In this document: one piece after another, positions 18,652-30,205 of the stretch
Layout of the letters: every line of letters starts with the position of its first letter
Numbering within the stretch: the first letter of the stretch is position 1
DNA from: Pegea sp. RAD2-039
Lineage: Eukaryota > Chordata > Thaliacea > Salpida > Salpidae
Direction: 5' to 3'
Assembly (NCBI GenBank): GCA_034620365.1
Contig: JAQGEQ010000078.1
Location: 62,001 to 126,000, forward strand
Length of the DNA stretch: 64,000 bases
Notes under the pieces: generated by a model
Seen by the model: only the letters and a program-made list of their open reading frames with translations
What the model was told of the DNA's origin: nothing
The model's database searches: none
Program-made: the position numbers and the translations under genes

Positions 18652-21600
18652 ATGGGAAAAAGAATTTTTTTTCAATTGCTTAGCTTTATTGTACTGATTG
18701 CAGCCATTACTGAAAGTAATTTTACATATGAATAATTCTTTGTAATTTTTATTAATTCAATTTTTGTTTCTTTAAATAAGCTAGTTTATAACTGTATAGT
18801 AGAACGTCTTTATTTCCACTTATTAAATTATTTAGTTTCTATTTCATGTAATATTAAATACCATTAGTAAAAATAAAATAATCTGCAGCTCTTAATTTTA
18901 TAAAATGAGGAATTTAAAGTATTATATAAATATATGTGATTATTTTCTTATAAGTTTCTAAAATAAAGTTTAGAAAATTCAATATGTTTTTCTCACATGA
19001 TAAACTTAAATTCAAAGGTTGCCACACAAACTCTCAACCATCAGGAAGACGGAAAAGATCAACTGATACAACATCGGAGTTTATGAGAATTAAAATCAAA
19101 TCATGTCTTGCTCAGTCAGTTTCTAGAATGAATTCTAGTGTTGACTTTTTTGTGTTACATTCGCAATGGTTTGAAAATACTGTGACTTCCTGTCCTTCGT
19201 AAGTAATTTGCTTCAGCTTAATATACTTAACTAAGTTATTTAAATGGCAAAAAAACTTGTTAATATACGTAATTGTATTGAGTCTTCAACAAAATACTTT
19301 TATTATAATCTATATTAGTTTTGAAAAACACTAGAGTATCTATCTATGAAAATAATTTGGGTGGAAATGAACTAAAATAGATGTTTTAAAAACAGCTCTA
19401 TTCAATTCTTTATATTTTGTCATAAAATTATCTTTTAGGGATGAAGCTCAGTGCTGGATAGAAGAATTAAAAAACATTATTCCTTCGTATGAGACCTTAT
19501 ACGATGACATCAGTAATTGTATAGAAGATTATGATGCGTTGTTTACAGCAGAAAGAAAGTTTTTTAAACCATTGTAGATACTATCGCTAAATTCTTATGA
19601 AGTAACTTATAATTAGCAGTTTTCTAATATTCAAATACTCTGGCTTGATTTTTTTTTGAAATTAGGTGGTGGTGGACCGTATAAAAGAAGAAAAAGAAGT
19701 TTAAAGTCTAAAAGATATGTAGATAATAGCAACCAGGTAAATCAAAATATGTATTCTTGCCTAAACTATCAAACTAAGAAGAAATCTTTTTGTCGATTTT
19801 ATTACATACATATAAGTAGAAAAACAATGATATAAGTCCAAACAATTTAAGATACCTTTTTAAGATTTAAGACTTAATTTAAGGTTAACTGCCCGGATGT
19901 GAGCGGCAGCGAATTTCAACAAGTCATAGAAACAAACAATCTTAAAACTGTACTTGTCACGGATACGACATTTACCCAGTTTGAGGATTTGGCATATGTG
20001 ATGCAAACTTATGTTGTATGCCCGTAAGTTATTTTCCATAGTTGGTTATATTATTATATATTTATCATTTATAAAATTATTAAATATTATTAAATATTAT
20101 ATATTTACAAAATATTAGTTGATTGCATTGGTTTCAAATTGATACAAATAATATAATTTATGAATTGTTGTTGTCGTGTGCAGAACAACTTTCTTCTTAT
20201 AAAAGTACATTTTTCGATTACAAGCTTAATTTGGTTTAAATTCACTGTTATATATTAACTTGTGTAAAATAATCAAAGTTCTTTATTATAATTTTAATTA
20301 TTAAATGTATATTTAAAAGTCATGGTTCCTCCTAAAGTTTAAATTAATTGGATTTTAAATTGAATTTTTAACAATTAATACTTTAAGACAAACTTGAAAT
20401 TTTATTATCAAATTTTAGATTATTTTTGTCCAAATTAGTTATAAATATAAACAAATTTTATCTTAAGTTACTTTTTCGTAAAATCCACAGTCTCTCATTT
20501 ATTAAATTTTTCACCAAATAACTTTGCAGGTTGTGCACATGTGAGGTGCTAGCAAATGAGTCACAACCGAAGAAATTTGATGCAACAGGCTGTGAAAACT
20601 GCTGGTACACTAAACTTGCAGCTGCAATCAAACCTTCCTCGCCGCTTCTTGAACCTATCACAGAAATTGTGTTTGAATTTATTGAAGGTACTGCAATGAT
20701 TTTTGGTAAAATCAGAAATATTTCACATCGTAATTATCTGATAATCTTGCAATTATAGCTTTGTATTTATATTTAGTTATGACTGTTTAAAGGTCAAAAC
20801 AAATTTATTATTTAAACGGCTATCATACTTAAAAAAGAAATTAGAAAGATGCTAAAATATGCTCTACAGTAGCAAAACATCAGATTTCAACTGAATAATT
20901 CAGTCGATTAACCTACTATCTATGTTTAACAGCAACATCTATAACCTGCGTTCCTCAGACCCGAATAATGTGAGTAATACTGCTAAAGCTTGTTGCAGAT
21001 TGAACATGAAACTTTGTATGTATTTAAAATTAAAAAAAAAAACTTTTTAAACATATCAGAGTAATAACTTTTTCATTGCATTTAAAATTGTTTGTTGAAT
21101 ACATGTAGTTAAAGATATCTATTGAAATTAAAAACACTTTTCTCAAAATCTTCGTTTGAAGATTAGATGCAGGTACATTAAATGAGATGGGTATCGACAA
21201 TATTGAAGAAGAAGCTTATTTGGGAAAGTTGAAAAGCTGTTTTGATGAAGGTAAAACAGACCCTGTACTTGAATGCAGAGCTGCAAACGTTACTTCATTA
21301 TTGGATGAGCAGATTGCTTATTTTGATATTTCATCTGAAAAATGTATAGATCCTGAAGATATAAAAGTTTGTTTTTGTTATTGTATTATCTAGCAAAGAC
21401 ATCAAATGTTTTTTGTTCAAGGTGGAGAATAATGAACTTGTATTGAAATATTATGTAATGAAATTACCAAAGTTAGATTTGGCATCAAAAGTTCAACGCT
21501 ACACTTGCTCAGTGAAAGAGTTTACTTGCAGAATCCCAATGATTCAACAAAGATCACTGATACCTATAGATTTACAAGGAAGGTAAAATGTTTTTATAAA

Positions 21601-23183
21601 CAACTAAATAGTATATTGTTAAAAAATTTCACCTAAAAGTATCTACAAATATGTTTGTATAAAATTGTGTATGCTTATAGGTTAAAAATGAGGATAAAAT
21701 TTCTACATATTGAGTCTGAATTATAATCTTATTTTCAGACCAGATTTACTGCTAGATGATGTGATTTCAAATATGTCGACTTCATTTTCATTTACCCTCA
21801 AAAATAGAAGCTCTATTGTTTTAGGTAATGATATTGAAATAGAGATAGAACATAATAGCTCTTCCCCGGAAAGTTATCGATTAACAGTGAGTCAAAATTT
21901 AATAATTTTAAATTAATAAAAGATTTTGTAAAATAAATGGGAACCGGCGTCATTTTTTAAGTCAATTATTTGAAATAAAGCTTAAAATTAAACTAAAATT
22001 AAATTTAGCTTTAAATTAACTATATTACTGTTAAAATGTAGGTTGGAAGATGCTGGGCCACTCCGACAGATACTCGTGTATATGCTGACCCTAAATACGA
22101 CATTACTGATTGCTTCGGGTAAAAAGAAAGTATACACATTTAAAAAAACATCAAAAATAATTTCTTAACAAAATTAAACCGACTTCATCTTTTTCGTAGA
22201 TGTCCTTTAGATACCAGCGGTACAACTCAGGTAATTAACAATGGTGCTGCTAAAGTAGAAGTCAAATTTCAATCGTTTGTGTGGGCAAATCCATTAGACC
22301 AAAGTATTTATTTCAATTGTGAAATTACACTTTGTTACAAGCTTGTTGAAAACTGTACGACCCCTCAAGTATGTTTTTCCTCATTTCTTACTTTTTATTT
22401 ACATTTTTTTATCCAACAGGATTGTTCAGCTACTCTTCCTAACTCTTGTCCCTCACGATCACGAAGAAGTTTCTCAAATACTGAAGCAAAAATATTTAGT
22501 TCTAAACCAATTAGGTTATCTTCAAAAGATATAAATTTACAAGAAGAGCAAAAGACTCAAAAGTGTTCATCTGTAAGTTTTAAAGACTTCAAATTTTAAT
22601 GCAGGCCTTCTATTCGTAAACATTTCCATACTTTATAAATATACAAATAATATTTTTATTTACAATCAAATATATATTATTATAAGTCGAAAGTTAAGAT
22701 TATAACGGTAATATTTCAATAAACAACTAAATAATTTAATATCTTTTTTGACATTTTTTATATTTTTAAGACCTTCTATAAAACCCATTTATCAAATAAC
22801 TTACAAATTTATCTGTATTTTTAGAATAATGGTGGTTGTGAAGAACTTTGTACTGAAGTATCGAGTGTGAATGGATCTACAGTGCAATGTGGATGTAAAC
22901 CAAACCAGTATTTAGATATTGATGGAGTTTCTTGCAAAAGTTTGAATTTATTTATTAAATTTTTACCTTCATTTTGTCAACTAGTTTTGTCATAAATTTC
23001 ACTCAAAATATTTTATATTGAGACATGTTTCTTTAATATGTTTCTTCTATGCATTCATGATAGTCCATTGTCAGTAGCAACAACTAAATTGAACTTACAT
23101 AATACACACAGGCTCAATTCTTTTCAGGTGTGTCCAAAGAACCTTCAACTAAAGAAACTTTCAGCGGACCAACAGATTTTTGA
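18652..23183 (+). CDS. Secreted zona pellucida (ZP) domain protein with C-terminal EGF module, about 590 aa
   Basis: Exons: 18652-18715, 19018-19198, 19439 to about 19518, 19666-19736, 19884-20023, 20530-20687, 21167-21366, 21422-21582, 21739-21886, 22042-22118, 22200-22368, 22420-22572, 22825-22939, 23128-23183. The exon 3 donor is uncertain (19512 or 19518 both keep phase). Seen: an N-terminal signal peptide, polybasic sites GRRKRS and YKRRKRS, a cysteine-rich middle, and a ZP-C-like block with GRCWATPT, DCFGCPLDT, VEVKFQSFVWANP and FNCEITLCYK. A consensus furin-like site, SRSRRS, follows. After it comes an EGF-like module (NNGGCEELC...CGCKPNQYLDIDGVSC) and a short Ser/Thr-rich tail with no membrane helix. 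ZP proteins polymerise into extracellular matrices after cleavage at the furin site; that role is inferred. Cleavage here would release the EGF module. Confidence 0.8.
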
Positions 23184-25267
23184 AAACTAAACAAACATTA
23201 TCAACTTATTTTATTTGCTTGTAAATAGATTACATTATCATTTCTTCGACCATTTAACTTTTAACTCAATTTTCATCCGATGTTAACTTAAAGATTGTAA
23301 GTAACATGTTCTAGACTTCTGTCATTTGCGTCTATATTCACTTACGTAAAAATAAACAGCTGATAATATGATCGGTCGAGCCATTTTTGATCATTTGTAC
23401 ATAAGACTAAAGTGTCGGTATATCTCGCCCCAATTCACAGAAAATTCACGACAAACTTTAATAAAAATAAAAACACGATACGATTGCTTTTCGACTCAAT
23501 AACACTAATTTTTTGAAAAGTGTCCGTACTACGATCAAGATAAGTGTGTTTCCGAGTATAAACATAAATAGTAGTTTTAAATATGCCAGCAAATACTTCT
23601 ACCTTTATTTTTCAACCAAGAGGTTGTAAGTTACTAAATTGAGGAAATAACGTAACTATGTTTATATTTTATGAAAGATTGTAGCCGGGGCAACTTCAGT
23701 TGCAAATTAAGTTTTTATTACACTGACTAACGGATGTACAAATACATTTAAAACTGATATTTCATAACACTTTAATTTCCACTTAGAGTATAAAATTGAA
23801 TATTTTTTATATTCAGTAGAAGCTTTAAACTGTTTTGAAAAATACCAAATAGAGATATTCCATCAATTAGTTAAGTTTTTTAAGCTGGTATAAAAAACTA
23901 AAATGAGAAGTAGACTTTGCGTATTTCAATCAATAAAGTCATATTTTGTAAAAAGTGGTGAATTGACTTGTGTGACAAATAGTAAATTTTGAAATCAAAA
24001 CAAGTTCATATAAAACCAATTGGTCTAAATACTAATAAATATATATATGCTGTTGATACGTTGATGCTATTATTTTGATTTTTTAAAGTGGTTAGTATAA
24101 TTTTTAATTTTAAGTAAAAAATAGTTTTAAGATACTCTGAAAATAGTCATAGCTAGCGAGTTCTAGAAATCAAAAAGAGTCGATTTTTTAACATTTTTGT
24201 AAGCATTTGAATTATAAAGTTAAAAATATATGGCTAATAGTTATAATACACAGCTGTTGCAGTTTTTACAGTTATTTTATATTTGATTCAGTTTTTAGAT
24301 AACTTAATGGTGTGACTATTAAATACTTGGGCTATAGTTCCTTTTATCACAGAAATGTTGAATAAATCTTTATCCCTAATTAAACTTTTTGCTAATATTT
24401 TCAATACAACTTTTTGAGTCGAAGTAGTCTTTTGTAATATGTGTAATAATGTATATATTTAAGCTTTCATAGTTACCTCATGTTTTTTCTACTAATTCAT
24501 TAACCATAGTTTGTAGAAAAATTTTAATATTAATATTATTTTCACAAAAAAGCAAAACTCAAGTTTGAAAATTATATATAAATATATATTATATTCAAGT
24601 TGTTTTGATAAAATTTTTGTGAATTTATAATCGGGCTTTTTTGTATTTTCCCATAAAAAAGCTATAAGTGATTACTCGAAAAACTCATTGTTTATAATTG
24701 ATTTGAACTTTTAAATTTGTTTGTCAAAACTTAGGTAGCAGATATTTTATACTGAAAAATGTATTTTTTATTCGATTGATCAAAAGTAAACTGATTACAC
24801 ATATTTTTTTTAGATAAACCTTAAAAATATAAGTTAGTTTTTAGTATTTATATAAGAATTAATTTCTTACATTTTGTATAACTTTTCTTGATAAATAATT
24901 ATTGCATAAATTTATATTAGTTTTAGAGTTATATTTAAATTAAAAGTTATTTGTAAGACTTTATGGAAAATAAATAAACTAAGTTAGTTAATAATTAAAA
25001 ATTAGTTTGAATTAATTTATCAAAAAATATTTGCCTAAAATTTATAACTTTGCAATAAAACTTATATTGTATAAATCAATATATAAATATCTATCTTTAA
25101 TAGCTTCATTAAATGACGTTTTGTATGTTATATATTTATTAGATATAAAATAAGTTAAGAATTAGAAATTATTGAATTTATTTTTGTTATATAATGAACG
25201 ATATATTTTGTGATATATAGGTGATTTCTTATCTGATTTTTATCACACTGAAAGTAGTTTTAGTAAC
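23184..25267. other. Intergenic upstream of UVSSA
   Basis: No gene found. The stretch at about 23330-23720 holds more CpG dinucleotides than its surroundings and may contain the UVSSA promoter. From about 24000 to the UVSSA start the DNA is extremely AT-rich and ends in GTTTTAG five bases before the ATG, which resembles a splice acceptor. Confidence 0.45.
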
Positions 25268-26980
25268 ATGAATTTATCAATTGCGACAGAAATTGAAAAA
25301 TCTCTTGAAGATCTATTTTCTCAGAAAGAACAAGAAGTTATTGATAAAAGTAAGGTAAAAAGTCTTAAAAATCTCTGCAAACAGCATAATGATATTGTAG
25401 AACATACATTCTTTATTTCATATCCATATTTGAAAAAAGATAGTTGTAAAACTCGTATCCTATGTCTGCAATTGTTTGATGAGCTGTTTTTGAGGTCTCA
25501 TCAGTTTAGAACTTTGGTTTTATCTGAAGTTGAAGAGTTTTGTTCCTTAATTTTGGGTACCAACAAAAATAGGCCTCTTCCAAAACCATCAAAAGAAGCT
25601 AAGAAACTAAAAGAGTTTGGTTTAAGAACTTTTAAGAAATGGCATCATTATTTTAAATCTTCCTACATAAAGCTTGATATTATTATGGATTATCTAACAA
25701 ATGTGAAACGTTTGAACTTTGATTCTATTGATTTAACTGAAGAAGAAACAAATGGAGAAAGTTTAAGGAATACTTTGATAAACAAAAAAAAAGAACAAAC
25801 AAAAAGACTTATCAAAAATCTAAAAAAAGATATTCAAAATGCTATAACTGAAGTGAAAAGTATTAATGTTAAAATAAATAATATTTTTAACTTACTCACT
25901 TCTCAAATGCTTTTTACATCTAAAGATTTTGAAAACATTAATAAAAATGGTAAGAAGTCGGACTTTACTCAAGATGATCTAAGACTATTTGCAATACCAA
26001 CTAATGGGTATAATATAGAACTTGATCCTAATAAGCTTCATTCTGTGACAATTGAAGAAACAGAAGACAATTCTTGTTTAATTAATGAGTTAAATGATTG
26101 TATTGAAAGTACCAAGCAAGTGTATCTTCCAAAACTAATTAAACTAATTAATGTTGCAAGTGATGAAAATGCACCAACTCATGTGATTGAAGCTATGACA
26201 ACTTCAAAAGAAGCTCTAGAAAATAAATTATCTCGTTATACAAGATTAATTATTATTAGAAATGATCCAGATGAAGATACTGCTGATTTTGAAGAAGTTG
26301 AAGAAGACACATCTCTATTAGATGATATTCCATCCTGTAGTTCATGCTCTTTTGAAAAACTAGTAGCTGGTCAGAATCAAAATCAAAGAAGTTTTAAAGA
26401 TAACTTAAAAGATAAACTCCATAAAAGTTCTACTTTAAAAGAAATGTCACCAGTAGTTTTACTTGAAAACAATCTCTCATCTTCAGATAAAGAAAAATTA
26501 GATGGTTATACAAAAAGTCTAAATTTTGGATCTTCTAAGCAGTTTGGTGTTGATCATAAACTTCTAAATAGTAATTCTCTCTCTCACACAGATCAACAAC
26601 TTCCTGATGCTACTTTAAGTCATCTAAAATCTAAAACAATTGAGCTTAATGGTGTTTTTGAACCAGTTACTCATATATGTGGTGTTAGACTACCTTCAGG
26701 AAAACTGTGTAGCAGACAAGACAGATATAAATGTCCATTTCATGGAAAAATTGTAAAGCGTGATGAAAAAGGAAATGTTCTTTTTAAAGAAGATTCTAAA
26801 GAAGAAAAGAGTAAGTTTAAAAAAGATGTAGATTTTCTGATGGATGTTGTTTCTACATCTAATGGAAACTACAAACTTATTCCTAAAGTTAATACTAAAA
26901 AAACTTTGAAAGGAAAAATTTCAAAACCTTCTAGTTGTAAGAAACGTTTAAAAAAGAAAATTTCAAATCTAAAACATTAA
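25268..26980 (+). CDS. UVSSA: UV-stimulated scaffold protein A homologue, 570 aa, single exon
   Basis: One uninterrupted frame. The N-terminal VHS-like helical domain is recognisable by DELFLRSHQFRTLVLSEVEEF and LGTNKNRPLPKPSKEAKKL, which match the conserved UVSSA block. Near the C-terminus is the signature CGVRLPSGKLC followed by KCPFHGKIVKRD: C471, C481, C489 and H492 would form the conserved zinc site of the DUF2043 region. A lysine-rich tail ends the protein. By family knowledge UVSSA binds stalled RNA polymerase II with CSA/CSB, brings in TFIIH and USP7, and is needed for transcription-coupled nucleotide excision repair in the nucleus. At 570 aa it is shorter than the human protein, mostly in the middle. 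Unlike most genes in the window it has no coding introns. Confidence 0.93.
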   Translation: MNLSIATEIEKSLEDLFSQKEQEVIDKSKVKSLKNLCKQHNDIVEHTFFISYPYLKKDSCKTRILCLQLFDELFLRSHQFRTLVLSEVEEFCSLILGTNKNRPLPKPSKEAKKLKEFGLRTFKKWHHYFKSSYIKLDIIMDYLTNVKRLNFDSIDLTEEETNGESLRNTLINKKKEQTKRLIKNLKKDIQNAITEVKSINVKINNIFNLLTSQMLFTSKDFENINKNGKKSDFTQDDLRLFAIPTNGYNIELDPNKLHSVTIEETEDNSCLINELNDCIESTKQVYLPKLIKLINVASDENAPTHVIEAMTTSKEALENKLSRYTRLIIIRNDPDEDTADFEEVEEDTSLLDDIPSCSSCSFEKLVAGQNQNQRSFKDNLKDKLHKSSTLKEMSPVVLLENNLSSSDKEKLDGYTKSLNFGSSKQFGVDHKLLNSNSLSHTDQQLPDATLSHLKSKTIELNGVFEPVTHICGVRLPSGKLCSRQDRYKCPFHGKIVKRDEKGNVLFKEDSKEEKSKFKKDVDFLMDVVSTSNGNYKLIPKVNTKKTLKGKISKPSSCKKRLKKKISNLKH

Positions 26981-27351
26981 AGAGGGTAACAAGTAGGTCA
27001 GATGATTTAAATGAAAAAGAAATAGTTACAAATTGATTCATAATTTCAACTATACTTTATATAAATAGTTTTTATTTTATTAATCTAGTAATTGTTTAAA
27101 ATCATTTTTGTGATATCTATCTATTTTTCTTTCTTCTTTCTTTTTATTTATTTAAAATGTATTTTTATGAAGCATTTTTATAGATTAAATATCAGAATAT
27201 TCAAATAATTATTTCTCTGAATTTTCTTTTTGATTTATTTAACTCTTAATCATCATACATTCTGATTGTTTATTTACATTTGTTTTCGATCTAACATAAA
27301 CTGAAAGCTTTACCAACTCTTTTTATTTCTATTTTTTAGACTTTTATAAAA
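26981..27351. other. 371-bp spacer between UVSSA and FERRY3
   Basis: Too short for another gene. It holds the UVSSA 3' end and the FERRY3 leader, and ends in TTCTATTTTTTAG followed by twelve bases and ATG, again resembling a splice acceptor before the start codon. Confidence 0.6.
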
Positions 27352-30205
27352 ATGGATTTTAAGTGTAGCTCTGATACAGGCAATAGAAATTTTAAATATA
27401 GTTTTCAACCTGGTTCGAACAGGCCAAAGTATCAATTGGATTTATCATTATCTGTTATTAACAAAGAATCACCAGAAGAGCTTGCTGCACGGGTTGCTAA
27501 TTATCATAACATTCCTTGCTTTGTTAAGTCAGGTGAGTTTTGTTATTTCAACTTGTCAGTGATATTTTAATCGTTTATTACAAACCACTTTTCAAATGTT
27601 GTTAGCCTCTTGTTTAGCTGCTTATGATGTTTGGTTTTTAGATCTAGCCTCTGAATTGAGAGATTTTAGAGAAAAAGAACAAATCAAGTTCCAAGACTCA
27701 CATGCTCAAGCAATGATTGAATGGATCCAACAAAATCCTGAAAAGATTAAAGAAGTTGCTGAAGTTGCAGCTGAAAAATATGAAAATGTAACAATTTCTC
27801 GATTTATATCATCATATTCTGGTAGATGATCTAATACAAGTGATGCTTTCAGACATGGTCCCGGTACACTAAACCAACAACAGATAAACTTCAAGATTTT
27901 TCACAAGCTTATCATTTTCTAATCCATTCTTCAGCTATGATGATCCTGTTAGAGCTAGAAAGAATCTATCAACAGATTGTTACTAAGGTAGCTACAATTT
28001 CAGTGATTCATTTCTAAAGATTAAAATTGATTTAGTTTAAAACTTATACTGACAAATCAAGTATTAAATGGATATCTGATATTTAGATGGTTGAAAATAG
28101 AAAGCAGTTGATAAACAACCTACAAGAAAAACAGGAAATGGAAATGTCTAGAGCTTGTGATAGTGTTGGGTTTGCTTACACTCCTCATGATGTATCTCAA
28201 ATAGCTGGACGTCATCTTGAGGAATTAGAGGTAGATTTCTTATATTTCCTCAAATAGTCTTCAATGATGTATTTAAGAAATTGGAGAAGCATTATAAAGA
28301 TGAATATGAAGAAGTTATTGGTGATCAAAAAAAGAAATTTCGTGAAATTGTTCAACTTCTTGCTGATGAGATGAAGCAAGCTGATAATCAAATAACCGCT
28401 GATAGTAAATCTCAGTGAGTTGATCAGTTCAAGTTTACAGAGATCAAACAAAGAGTTATCCCGCAGTGAAAAGATTAAACTACTCATAAGTGATGCAGAA
28501 ACTCAATTAAGTAATCTTCATCTTCATACAACATCCAATGATAATTTCTCATCACGGGAAGATATGATCTCATCTCCTGGAATCAAGTCTTCACCATCTG
28601 AAAGTTCTGGAGGAGGGAGTCTTAGCACAATCATTCAAATGGAAGAGAGCTTCACCGTCAATTTAGGAAATCAATTGAAAACGATGCACAACTTAAGATT
28701 ACTCGTCACTGACATTTTTAACTTTTGTCGTTATGCTGATGTCAGGTATTCTTCACATAAGCAATTTAACCTGGCATATTTCAATTTGTAATTTATCATT
28801 TAACTATCGTCCGTCTCCCAGTGTGTATCACGCCCACCTTGCAGGTAGAAGGTCCCAGGGTCGAGCCCAGGCTTTGCGACAAAGAAAAGTCCATAAAAAC
28901 CCGGGTAGAAGGGCCTTGTTAGCCAGGGTAATGAAACACTTCTAGAAGATGCAAAACTCCGAACTTAAAGCCGGAGTTGGAGCCTCGTAGACAGTTTGTT
29001 ATTGTACTCAGTGTCGGTTCAGAAGCTTCTGCAATGTTAGCTGGACGCAGTTGCATCAGTTCTCCTGTTCTGCTGTATAACCTGGATGGCCCAAACAGTG
29101 GAATCCTGCTGCATGCAACAACTTGATATTTATAATTTCTTCCCTGTACAAGCATAGTCGTTCTCGGCCATATAATCGTTAATGACAGAAATTAATTTAG
29201 AAAAAATTTTGGAAGATAAATTTAATCTTTTTAACAACAACTTCCAGATGATCATAAAGATTAAAACTTTGTTCTTAGAGAGATGGGAGCCCAGAGATTT
29301 CAGACAGTCATGTCCCTGTATTCGGATTCCTTGTCTGCAGTGATCCTGTTCACTGATAAACAGTTAGATTGTTCGTCGGGAATTGAAGGAGGTGATGTTT
29401 GATTTACTGACAGTTTTCAAAATCAATTTCAACTTTTTTGTTTTTTAGATTTAGCAACAATCTGTCATTCTTCTAATGAGTTTCATTTCGATAATTTTCC
29501 AGCTCAACTCGAAAAACTTAAAAGATTAATCAAGCAAGAAAAGAATGAGAAACGTAGTGAAGAAAATAAGTAAGTTGGAAATAAGTTCATCTTTTCGACT
29601 TGAAACAAACAAGAACTGTTTTTTACAGATCACTTCAAAAACAAGATGAAACGTTTGAATTACAAGATGGTGATTTATTCATCAGCAGACACTCAAATCT
29701 TTCACAAGTTCATGTCGTATGTCATCTTGCTACAGATACAAGTAGTTTGAAGTCGAAGAACTCACATTCTACAGTCAACTCTCGTCACCCAGTTTATCAT
29801 GGATTACGTCATGCTTTGAAGGTCTCATCGTATCTTCTTTTCATTTCTTTAATTTATCATCTTTAGATCGCTTCTGATTTTGAGATCAAAACTATCACTC
29901 TTCCTCTTCTCCTCTCACATGATGTCACTGATGATATGACGTCACAATGGTGCATCCGAAGAGCGGAGTTAGTTATGAAATGGATGAAAGGTTTGACTTC
30001 TTCATTTTGAAGCTATTAGCCAATCAGATTCGTAGGTTTTATGATAGAGATGGCATCTTGGGATGGAGGAGTTTCTAGAACTATTCAGTTTGTTGTTCCT
30101 CCCGGAATATCTGAAGATTGCTTTGATGCTATAAGATCAAATCTTCCTGAAGTTTACAGGACTACATCCACTAGAAACCTAACTCCTCAAGGAATTAAGA
30201 GATAA
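27352..30205 (+). CDS. FERRY3: FERRY endosomal complex subunit 3 (C12orf4) homologue, 580 aa
   Basis: Exons: 27352-27532, 27642-27787, 27853-27987, 28087-28230, 28278-28414, 28467-28745, 29279-29391, 29449-29569, 29629-29821, 29867-29990, 30036-30205; phase is kept and the total is 581 codons. Conserved blocks matching C12orf4 are seen in order: [108 protein letters not shown] and VVPPGISED. The middle is predicted coiled coil. By family knowledge it is a subunit of the five-protein FERRY complex, a Rab5 effector that links mRNAs and ribosomes to early endosomes. Intron 6 (28746-29278) is enlarged by a SINE. An AATAAA lies at about 30676. Confidence 0.92.
28809..29172 (+). mobile_element. SINE with a tRNA-Ala-like head, copy 1, in FERRY3 intron 6
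   Basis: The head (about 28809-28870) reads like a tRNA with a TGC anticodon loop (CACCTTGCAGGTAG), AAGGTCCC, and an RNA polymerase III B-box-like GGGTCGAGCCC at about 28858-28868; the A box is degraded. The body from about 28880 to 29172 is shared with the copy at 47757-48050, most clearly at AAAACTCCGAA, AGCNGGAGTTGGAGCCT, TGTACTCAGTGTCG, TGGAATCCTGCTGCATG and the terminal GGCCATA. It sits in the same direction as the host gene. The open frames inside it are repeat artefacts. Confidence 0.75.

Noticed and set aside
27409..27422. GGTTCGAACAGG resembling a tRNA B box
   Set aside because: It lies in FERRY3 exon 1 and has no A box or tRNA fold around it. No stand-alone tRNA gene was found in the window.
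27822..27852. Possible 31-nt intron in FERRY3
   Set aside because: The splice at 27822 leaves the wrong phase and meets a stop. Using the donor at 27788 gives a 65-nt intron and the correct frame.
28415..28433. Possible 19-nt intron in FERRY3
   Set aside because: A 52-nt intron ending at 28466 keeps phase and is of normal size; the very short one is unnecessary.
28919..29155. Minus-strand frame resembling one at 47775-47972
   Set aside because: The protein similarity arises because both lie in copies of the same SINE, not because of a gene family.
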